Assembly: GCA_018608735.1 (NCBI GenBank)
Contig: JABAYZ010000210.1
Span: forward strand, 3,021 to 8,428
Source of the DNA: Flavobacteriaceae bacterium
GTDB lineage: Bacteria; Bacteroidota; Bacteroidia; Flavobacteriales; Flavobacteriaceae
Length of the DNA: 5,408 nucleotides
Direction: 5' to 3'
Below the pieces are notes generated by a model that saw only the letters and a list, made by a program, of their open reading frames with translations, searched no databases and had not been told where the DNA came from. Shown here piece by piece: positions 1-5,408 of this stretch (position 1 is its first letter; the number at the start of each line of letters is the position of its first letter). The position numbers were made by a program, and so were the translations under genes.

Positions 1-69
1 GTGGTAAGTTATCAAAACAGTGATGCCATAGAAACCCAATTTAAATCCCATTTTTCTTTAAAACATTAG
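1..69. other. Possible edge of a neighbouring gene, strand unresolved
   Basis: Two readings fit this edge and the sequence does not decide between them. On the + strand, frame 1 is open from base 1 to a TAG at 67-69 and would be the last 22 residues of a gene, ending in FSLKH. On the - strand an ATG at 51-49 runs open to the window edge (17 codons, beginning MGFKLGFYGITVLI). It is preceded by an A-rich AAAGAAAA leader and an in-frame TAA three codons upstream, as a flavobacterial start could look. Both stretches are short enough to be open by chance in AT-rich DNA. No family can be recognised. Confidence 0.25.
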
Positions 70-210
70 TAACAACAGACCGTTAATTTTTTTGTGAAGC
101 TGAAATAATTGCTTTTAAAAATATTTTTTTGCTATAAAATACATATTTCGCAAATAAATCATCAATTATTGAGAAAAAATCATTTTTTTGAGCTATCTTG
201 TGATTAAATA

Positions 211-351
211 ATGCTTTTAAGTGGTATATCGTTGTTTTATCGTAATTATATAATACTTGTAGCCTTGTTTACTTTTACCGTTATAAGCTTTAAGAATTTA
301 ACCCACGCACAGTTGAATTGTGTGACTGTTAATAGCATCACAACTTATTAG
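211..351 (+). pseudogene. Orphan 46-codon ORF resembling a secretion signal; possible truncated 5' end of a secreted protein gene
   Basis: The frame starts at ATG 211 and stops at TAG 349-351, giving 46 residues. Residues 11-12 (Arg-Asn) precede a hydrophobic run YIILVALFTFTVISF (about 13-27). A short polar stretch and THAQ (about 31-34) follow, a typical flavobacterial signal-peptidase I site with Gln at +1, and the frame then ends after LNCVTVNSITTY. A leader with almost no mature protein suggests the beginning of a secreted or surface protein whose remainder is lost. Downstream frames break repeatedly and do not clearly continue it. There is no clear ribosome binding site, which is normal in this phylum. 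Alternatives are a small exported peptide or a chance ORF: 46 open codons are not rare in DNA this AT-rich, so only the leader-like composition supports the call. Confidence 0.25.
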
Positions 352-638
352 GAGGTAATTGTTTTCAAATATTAGCTTTAGGGGGTATCTGATTTCATAC
401 CGTAAATAATACAGTACCTACACATACTACGTTATCCCTAACCCCATTTCCCCATGTATTTGTTTTAATAATGGCAAAATGACCATTATAATTTTTACAA
501 AAACTATCCTACTATTCACCCAAGTTGACTCCTTTTTTACTGGCAGTATGCCAGCCCCATCTACCCACGACTTCCAATGATGGAATTATTGGTGTTTGTA
601 GTCCTTCATTAAATAGTTTAGAAAACACATTGAGGAAA

Positions 639-657
639 CTTCACTTAAAATGTGAAG
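639..657. repeat. Short perfect inverted repeat upstream of the YfiM-like gene
   Basis: CTTCAC (639-644) and GTGAAG (652-657) are exact reverse complements around a 7-base AT loop. The element lies 67 bp before the ATG at 725. It is followed by an A-rich stretch on the + strand, so it does not look like an intrinsic terminator for + strand transcription. It could be an operator or a 5'-UTR hairpin, but six-base repeats of this kind also arise by chance. Confidence 0.25.
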
Positions 658-724
658 AAAAGAAAAACAAAATACGCTAAATCTTGCGTTACAAATAACC
701 AATTTAAACTTAAAAAACGAAGCT

Positions 725-1063
725 ATGAAAAATCTAATCCACAGTATTATTTTTATGTTTGGACTATCTATGTCTGGACAATCATTTATTCTACAAGAAC
801 ACGATAAACAATTACATTTTGCAGCTGGAACTCTTGCTGGGGCTTTTGGATACACTTGGTCATATCAAAAGCATCATAATAAGACTAAAGCTATAATTAC
901 AGGCATATGTACTTCACTTTTAGTTGGCACTGCCAAAGAAGCATATGACAACTTTCAAGGGGGCATTTTTGATGAAAGAGACATTTTAGCCACTGGAATG
1001 GGTGGAGTATTTATAACATTTACGATACCACTATTTCAAAAGAAGAAGAATAAACAGCAGTAG
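725..1063 (+). CDS. YfiM/DUF2279-like small membrane protein
   Basis: This 112-residue protein has no assigned function. Residues 1-18 form a hydrophobic leader that could be a signal peptide cut near MSGQ or an uncleaved anchor. The pattern resembling YfiM/DUF2279 proteins follows: DKQLHFAAG (27-35), then a hydrophobic segment (about 54-69) running into AKEAYD (70-75), then FDERDILATGMGG (82-94) leading into a last hydrophobic segment (about 95-103) and a basic tail, KKKNK. The conserved His of DK-x-x-HF, the KE-x-x-D pair and the D-x-x-AT-x-x-G element are all present. Charged motifs next to Gly/Ala-rich helices suggest two or three membrane segments. Unlike E. coli YfiM it has no lipobox cysteine. 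The ATG at 725 is the natural start, with a TAA-rich A/T leader and no Shine-Dalgarno. It is alone on its strand and convergent with the DUF3575-type gene. The family assignment is from motif memory; that the gene is real is fairly secure. Confidence 0.75.
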   Translation: MKNLIHSIIFMFGLSMSGQSFILQEHDKQLHFAAGTLAGAFGYTWSYQKHHNKTKAIITGICTSLLVGTAKEAYDNFQGGIFDERDILATGMGGVFITFTIPLFQKKKNKQQ

Positions 1064-1338
1064 GAATCACATGTTCTATTTTCGATCTATTTTATGCAGT
1101 TCATGTTAAGATGCTATAAAAAATCAACAATGTCCATGTCATTATTGAAAATACAATCCATCATAGCGTTAGAAACCTCTTGGAGATTTTGATGGGAATC
1201 AAATGATTTTGGTATCTGTCATTAGAGGAATGGGGCCTATGCCTATCACCTTGATGGGGAATCTTGGCAAAGCAGTGGCGTTTTTGAAAATGTGTTTGGA
1301 TGTGAAACGCAGTATAGATCTTACTTTTCTTTAAGACT
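1064..1338. other. Convergent intergenic gap with possible gene remnant
   Basis: This gap separates the ends of two converging genes. Its right part (about 1173-1338) looks richer in G+C than its surroundings and is open in several frames at once. One + strand frame gives 43 residues from ATG 1203 to TAA 1332-1334. A second gives 38 residues between TAG 1223-1225 and TAG 1340-1342. A - strand frame is open across the same bases. It also carries a near-perfect direct repeat: TTGATGGGAATC at 1189-1200 and TTGATGGGGAATC at 1251-1263, which differ by one G. GCGTTT (1278-1283) and AAACGC (1305-1310) could pair across a 21-base loop. No hairpin followed by a T run is visible on either strand, so transcription stop sites for both genes remain unidentified. 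Confidence 0.45.
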
Positions 1339-1872
1339 CTAGAAGCGATAGCCTATACTGAAATCGCCTTTAAAAATGGCTTCAAAAGGCGCTTCGCCCA
1401 ATAGGTTTCGACCTACGCCAAGTTTGACCTCAAATACAAATCCAGAGGAATTTATCCATTTTTGACCAAGAGCAAATCCTAAAGCGGTGTCAAAATAGGA
1501 TTGATCTATATTATCACCATTGTAATCTAAATCATCATCGCCACTATATAAAGACAAAAAACTTTCTACAAAAAACCCTTTTGCCCCGTATTGTTCGTCA
1601 CGATCAAAATACATGCGAAAAAAAGGCGTAATTGAAACGTTTTCAAAATAGTCGTTTCCAGAGTTGAAATTCACTAAAAGACTAGCGCCATAGCCCATAT
1701 TTCTGTTTTTAACATACTCATATGTACCCTCAAAAATAGGTCCTGCTAATATTTTAATGACCCCAAGTTTTACCTCATTGTGTTTGTCAAAAATTGTGGA
1801 ACTGTTTGTTTCTGATTGCGCTGACAGATTGAAACATACAAAAAGAGAGAGAATTAAAAGTGGTTTGTTCAT
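1339..1872 (-). CDS. DUF3575-type outer-membrane beta-barrel protein
   Basis: This 177-residue protein is predicted to be exported by Sec and to form a small outer-membrane barrel; its role is unknown. Residues 1-18 are a signal peptide (Lys-3, hydrophobic core, LSA before Gln-19). The mature part follows the DUF3575 layout in order: NEVKLGV (32-38), a segment around GTYEYV (49-54) where the family has its ISYE-like strand, TPFFRMYF (82-89), AKGFFVE (97-103), an acidic loop with consecutive Asp residues (112-119), ALGQKW (134-139), and the conserved GFVFEVKLGVGRNL (144-157). The last strand ends in GYRF with a terminal Phe, as expected for BAM-dependent assembly. The length is usual for the family. 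The start ATG (1872-1870) lies 52 bp after the stop of the large SprA-like gene on the same strand, so co-transcription is possible. The stop overlaps no neighbour. It could also be described generically as an OmpW/OprF-like small barrel, but the GFV-x-E-x-x-LGVGRN block favours DUF3575. Confidence 0.8.
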   Translation of the reverse strand: MNKPLLILSLFVCFNLSAQSETNSSTIFDKHNEVKLGVIKILAGPIFEGTYEYVKNRNMGYGASLLVNFNSGNDYFENVSITPFFRMYFDRDEQYGAKGFFVESFLSLYSGDDDLDYNGDNIDQSYFDTALGFALGQKWINSSGFVFEVKLGVGRNLLGEAPFEAIFKGDFSIGYRF

Positions 1873-1924
1873 AATTGAAAATATTTGGGATTTACCTAAA
1901 GTTACAAAAATTATTCCAAAGTGA

Positions 1925-4900
1925 TTAAAAATAAGCCTTTAATTGTACCGTCCCCGTATGGATCGTTCGGCTGGTTTCACTTTTTCTGCCAAAATAATTT
2001 AGGTTCAAATCTAAAAATTTAGTCAGTTTTTTCTGCGCAATCAATGACCACGTAAAGTTAGTCCCCGGCTGTAGACCTTCCAACATTTGGTAAGCAACTG
2101 GTGTATTGGAACTCCCAGAGAATTCATTTGAAAAATAATTGAACTCTCCAGTAATAGCTGCTTTTTGATTTTGGGTGAGTGTAAAAGACATCCCGTATTT
2201 TTCTTGAGTGAGCTGCTCCAAATCTCCAATAACGTTGGCTTTCTTTTGATATTGATAATACACATCAAACCGTTTGTTGTCATCCAACAAATAGGACAAT
2301 TTGGGATTCAAGAGCGTTTCGTTGAGTTGGTAATTTTTGGAAACAAAATTTTCACTTTCACTTCGGTTGTCATCTAAATTCGTTTGCAAACTGATGAGCC
2401 ACTGCTCTTGAATTTTGTGTTGAAAATTAACTTGATGACTGACCGTTTGTTGTTCCACATAACCAAATGACAATACATTACGTGCTTTTGACTCCGAATA
2501 GCTATACGACATTGTATAGTGTTGTTTGCCTCTATTATAAAACAGTTGGTTTCTAAAATTCGACTGCAGCGCCAATTGATCTTCTTCCGTTGTATGGAAA
2601 GGGTTTAGTCGAATGGTTGCACTGTTATTTTTATCTTTTCGATCGATTAAAAAAGACGTTTGGTTATAAAAATGAGACCAAAATTTCTTTGCGGGTTGCG
2701 AAGAATTGGCCCAATGACTTGGGTTTAGGGTTAAGGATTGGCTCAATTTATTTTGATGGATTCGAATATAAACTTGGTTGGGCAATAATATACGCACATA
2801 GGTCGCCTGTTCTTGAAATTGAGCCACTTCAAATTCTTCTAATTCTTGAACACCATTCTCATTATAGTCAAACCAAACATAGGTGCCTTGGCCTGGCTCC
2901 ACTTCGATATACGTGAAGTCTTGTTGCGGTAAACGCCCCGCATTAGTTTCAAAAAGTGTATTCCAATGGATACTATTGTTGGTGAGTTTTTGACTATACT
3001 GTAGTCTGGAATTGATTGATTTTTGGATAGGAATGGTTTGGTTTTCGGATTTAAAAAGACGGTAATTGGCATATAAACTTAAGTCTGTATTTTGGGTTTG
3101 AATCCATTTTGAATCCAAATAATAGGTGTCGGATTGGTTTACTTTAGCAAGGCGATTATTTTGAAGACTGTCATTTACTCTGTGAATATAGCCTAGTTTT
3201 ACAAATACCGTTGTGGAGTCGCCAATTCCTGTAAAGGCCTCATAGGATTGAAACTTTTGACTAATCGGATCTAATACGTTTAATTCAATTTGGGTTTTTT
3301 CATTGTGTTCTGTAGAAAACTTAACGCCCGACCAGCCTTTTTGATAACTATATTTCAATCGATTATCAGATCTGTAAAACACAGAACTCGATACTGATCC
3401 ATCCGTATCTAATACACTTGATTTTGAAGAAAACTGAAAACGATCAAAATTTAAGGTTGCAGAAAATAGATGGCGATTTCCCTGGAATGCTTCGCTATAA
3501 TTCAAATGTTGAAATTGATAATTTAGAGCCCCTTTTTCTGGATGTGAATAGCGAATACTCGCAGTTGTAAAAATTTGATCGCCAAGGCTAGATAGTGTTT
3601 GGTTGCCAGATGGTGTTTCAACATTCCAATCTCTGTTAAATTCTGGTTGATAGAGACGTTCAATACTTCTGAAGTCTGTTTGGACATAATCAATATCAGT
3701 AGCTATATTTAAACTCCAATTTTGAGCAGTTTTAAGCACTTCATTTGCTATGGATAGCTGACCAGCTACTCCAACATTGTTTTCATCTTCTAGAGCTGAG
3801 TATAGGTTTAAATCATTTTTACTGGTGGCAAATTCAAACTCAATAGCCGTTTTTTTGTTGGGTTTAAAAGCGCCGTTTACAACTGCTACTTGTAGTTTTA
3901 CAGGGGCAACGAGTTGTACAATGGGCTCAAAATCGCCTTGTTTAACGCCAGCTATGGGCGCAATGTATTCGTAAATATTTGAAATTGCATTGGAACTCTT
4001 AATCCTATAATTTCCTTGTTGCGACCCCAAAGCCGTAAAATTAACGAGGAACAATTCGTCCTCAGGATTAGTTGAAAACTCAAAAACCTCTACCCCATTT
4101 TCAGTAATTTTCTTATATAAAATTCGATTTTCATTATACGGTTCTAGGGTTGCAGATGGTGCTGTCATTAAAGATTGATCGTCTCCTGCACTAGATAAAA
4201 TCGCTACTTGATCTGCATTAAGCGCTTGTTGTAACGGCTGATCTTTCAAGTCGCTTTCATTATAAACGGACACGCCTAATGTCCATTTATCGCTTTTATA
4301 TCGACTCCCCGCATAGCCAATAAATCGAGAATAATTACGCTCGCTATACTGATAATCCACCGTAATTCGCATTTCAGAAGTAATAGGATAAGTGGCATTA
4401 AATATAATTTCGCCGGCGTTATAATCAATACTATAATCTTCTGTAGCGCCACGTTGCAAAGGAATCCCATTGACATAGACCGTTTCGCTTCCAGACACCA
4501 CTAAAACATAAAGTTCATTATTTGGCCCAACCAATTTATAAGGCCCTTGATTGCCTTCTTGCGCTATAAATTGACTGCGTCTAAATTGTCCTCGAACCAA
4601 TGCGCCAGCAGCAAAAGCAGTGAATTCTGAATTTTCATTTTTAAAATTGGTGGTTAACGAAAGGCCTTGAACTCGTTTTGAGAATTTTGAAAAATACGAT
4701 TGAGAGTCTTCTAAATCAATATCCCCAGCTCTGATTCCCCACTTATCACTAAAGACTTCAATAAAAACTTGATCAAACTCATCCAGCCGCTGTGAGTATC
4801 CATTTTCTTGCAAGGGAATGTTAGAGTCTTGAATTGAAGCGCGTAAAGTTACTTTATCATTTAGCTTCCCACTAATCTGAAGATCAAGCTCACTATTTAG

Positions 4901-5362
4901 CACCGAATTTTGATTGTTTCCTATAGTGACTCCCCTCGAAATACTACCAGACGATACCAGGCCATCAAACGGCACAACTGTTCGTTTGGAACTGGGCTGT
5001 GATAATTTATATAATTTCTGAAGATTTCCAGTACTATTAACAATAATGCGTTCATCTAATTCTTGATAGCTCTTGGTTATAAAACTCGGATAGCTCAAAT
5101 ATTGAATTTTTATGGAATCCACATTTACTGCCTTTTGAAACGTTAGTAGAGCAGTTTCAAAATCTACGGTATATAATGAACTTGGAATCGGATTATTTTT
5201 TAAGTCCGATAGTATAAAATAAGAGGGGTTTAGGCTTACACTATCAATTTGGATTGTAGTCTTAACCGCTAATGTTTTTGTCCTATACAGAGACGATACC
5301 TCTTGAGACCAGGAATTTGTAAGGGGTAAAAGAAATAAAACGATCAAACAGTGCTTCATCAT
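1925..5362 (-). CDS. SprA-like large outer-membrane beta-barrel protein, uncharacterised
   Basis: This 1145-residue protein is predicted to sit in the outer membrane; no function is known to me. Residues 1-19 are a signal peptide (MMK, hydrophobic core, SWS before Gln-20). Cys-5 is within the leader and there is no lipobox. Residues 21-100 form a beta-rich domain with YTVDFETALLTF (64-75). Residues 132-217 hold the best conserved block, GSISRGVTIGNNQ (139-151), LQISGKL (161-167), NGYSQRLDEFDQVFIE (187-202) and AGDIDL (212-217). It resembles a block I recall from SprA, the gliding/type IX secretion channel, and related Bacteroidota proteins. A SprA-like strand-loop motif follows at 293-339 (ETVYVNGIPLQRG, DYSIDYNAGEIIF). 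From about 480 to the end, alternating aromatic and polar strands fit a large barrel. It is interrupted by an EF-hand-like loop (832-843) and closes with LKAYF. At under half the length of SprA (about 2,400 residues) it is a relative rather than SprA itself. ATG 5362 and ATG 5359 are both possible starts. Its transcript may continue into the DUF3575-type gene. Confidence 0.85.
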   Translation of the reverse strand: MMKHCLIVLFLLPLTNSWSQEVSSLYRTKTLAVKTTIQIDSVSLNPSYFILSDLKNNPIPSSLYTVDFETALLTFQKAVNVDSIKIQYLSYPSFITKSYQELDERIIVNSTGNLQKLYKLSQPSSKRTVVPFDGLVSSGSISRGVTIGNNQNSVLNSELDLQISGKLNDKVTLRASIQDSNIPLQENGYSQRLDEFDQVFIEVFSDKWGIRAGDIDLEDSQSYFSKFSKRVQGLSLTTNFKNENSEFTAFAAGALVRGQFRRSQFIAQEGNQGPYKLVGPNNELYVLVVSGSETVYVNGIPLQRGATEDYSIDYNAGEIIFNATYPITSEMRITVDYQYSERNYSRFIGYAGSRYKSDKWTLGVSVYNESDLKDQPLQQALNADQVAILSSAGDDQSLMTAPSATLEPYNENRILYKKITENGVEVFEFSTNPEDELFLVNFTALGSQQGNYRIKSSNAISNIYEYIAPIAGVKQGDFEPIVQLVAPVKLQVAVVNGAFKPNKKTAIEFEFATSKNDLNLYSALEDENNVGVAGQLSIANEVLKTAQNWSLNIATDIDYVQTDFRSIERLYQPEFNRDWNVETPSGNQTLSSLGDQIFTTASIRYSHPEKGALNYQFQHLNYSEAFQGNRHLFSATLNFDRFQFSSKSSVLDTDGSVSSSVFYRSDNRLKYSYQKGWSGVKFSTEHNEKTQIELNVLDPISQKFQSYEAFTGIGDSTTVFVKLGYIHRVNDSLQNNRLAKVNQSDTYYLDSKWIQTQNTDLSLYANYRLFKSENQTIPIQKSINSRLQYSQKLTNNSIHWNTLFETNAGRLPQQDFTYIEVEPGQGTYVWFDYNENGVQELEEFEVAQFQEQATYVRILLPNQVYIRIHQNKLSQSLTLNPSHWANSSQPAKKFWSHFYNQTSFLIDRKDKNNSATIRLNPFHTTEEDQLALQSNFRNQLFYNRGKQHYTMSYSYSESKARNVLSFGYVEQQTVSHQVNFQHKIQEQWLISLQTNLDDNRSESENFVSKNYQLNETLLNPKLSYLLDDNKRFDVYYQYQKKANVIGDLEQLTQEKYGMSFTLTQNQKAAITGEFNYFSNEFSGSSNTPVAYQMLEGLQPGTNFTWSLIAQKKLTKFLDLNLNYFGRKSETSRTIHTGTVQLKAYF
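2834..2869 (-). other. EF-hand-like calcium loop coded within the SprA-like protein
   Basis: Residues 832-843 read DYNENGVQELEE. Asp at loop position 1, Asn at 3 and 5, Gly at 6, Glu at 9 and Glu at 12 match the ligand spacing of an EF-hand loop. Position 8, normally hydrophobic, is Gln. It is followed by FEVAQF and a strand (ATYVRILLPN). I do not see clear E and F helices around it, so it is better regarded as an isolated acidic loop, possibly calcium-binding, on the exposed side of the predicted barrel. Calcium binding is inferred from spacing alone. Confidence 0.5.
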
Positions 5363-5408
5363 GACTCTTAAACTAAAAACAACCTAAAATATTTTGTTGA
5401 TAGTTTTC
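5363..5408 (-). promoter_or_regulatory. AT-rich leader upstream of the SprA-like gene
   Basis: The 46 bases before the start codon are very AT-rich and contain the palindrome AAAATATTTT (5386-5395). Nearest the start, the minus strand reads TTTAAGAGTC before ATG, with no strong Shine-Dalgarno. Weak matches to the Bacteroidota -7 element TAnnTTTG exist, but I find no correctly spaced TTTG -33 element within the window. The promoter may lie further upstream, beyond the right edge, or the gene may be internal to a longer operon. Confidence 0.25.

Larger units (their letters stand above)
70..724. other. Long intergenic region without an established gene
   Basis: This stretch precedes the small + strand gene at 725. 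Bases 70-210 are very AT-rich with many A and T runs, as in a promoter region, but I find no good match to the Bacteroidota promoter pattern (TTTG, 19-21 bases, TAnnTTTG). Bases 211-351 hold a 46-codon signal-peptide-like ORF, listed separately. Bases 352-680 have a more mixed composition and carry interrupted open frames on both strands, including 62 stop-free codons on the + strand (492-677, no ATG). Small perfect inverted repeats occur at 540-554 (CTGGC, loop AGTAT, GCCAG) and 639-657. None is followed by a T run, so none is called a terminator. No tRNA-like cloverleaf, CRISPR or insertion-sequence end was seen. Confidence 0.6.

Noticed and set aside
351..361. GGAGG followed at short distance by a TTG, resembling a ribosome binding site and start
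   Set aside because: The frame from that TTG stops after about 15 codons, and Bacteroidota rarely rely on Shine-Dalgarno sequences.
540..554. Hairpin CTGGC-AGTAT-GCCAG considered as a terminator
   Set aside because: The stem is only five pairs and neither strand has a T run directly after it.
586..855. An 89-codon - strand ORF opposite the start of the YfiM-like gene
   Set aside because: It overlaps the better-supported + strand gene, its product is Cys/Phe-rich without recognisable motifs, and it fits an antisense shadow.
1278..1310. GCGTTT/AAACGC pairing considered as a convergent terminator
   Set aside because: The loop is 21 bases and no T tract follows on either strand.
1873..1924. 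TTTG and TAACTTTA on the - strand considered as a -33/-7 promoter for the DUF3575-type gene
   Set aside because: The spacing between the two elements is 12 bases rather than the expected 19-21.
2041..3072. Several ORFs of 70-108 codons on both strands inside the large gene (for example 2590-2916 + and 2839-3072 -)
   Set aside because: The large gene's frame is continuous and has family motifs throughout this region; the others lack motifs and are shadows.
3777..4476. ORFs at 3777-3974 (+) and 4276-4476 (-)
   Set aside because: Both lie wholly inside the SprA-like reading frame in other frames and show no domain features.

Overview
The window looks like chromosomal DNA of a Bacteroidota bacterium, most likely a flavobacterium. 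It is AT-rich. Two predicted secreted proteins end their leaders in the flavobacterial style (…LSAQ and …SWSQ). Neither start that I could judge has a clear Shine-Dalgarno sequence, only A-rich leaders. The two larger genes belong to families I know mainly from Bacteroidota: a SprA-like giant outer-membrane protein and a DUF3575-type small barrel.

Layout from left to right. Positions 1-724 hold no gene I can establish. There is an unresolved gene edge at the left end, then an AT-rich stretch, a 46-codon orphan ORF that reads like a secretion signal (211-351), and a part with several interrupted open frames that may be gene debris. A YfiM/DUF2279-like small membrane protein lies on the + strand at 725-1063. 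A 275-bp convergent gap follows (1064-1338), whose right half looks locally richer in G+C and may be a gene remnant. On the - strand are a DUF3575-type outer-membrane barrel (1339-1872) and, 52 bp upstream of it, a 1145-residue SprA-like outer-membrane protein (1925-5362).

The two minus-strand genes point the same way with a short gap and could share a transcript, the large gene first. Both products should cross the inner membrane by Sec and sit in the outer membrane. The large protein has an exported beta-rich N-terminal part, a block resembling part of the gliding/type IX secretion protein SprA, a long beta-strand C-terminal half ending in phenylalanine, and an EF-hand-like acidic loop inside that half. 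No role is known to me for this shorter SprA-like family, and it is the main item of interest. The small + strand gene shows no functional link to them. I see no CRISPR array, tRNA, rRNA, insertion sequence or convincing intrinsic terminator.
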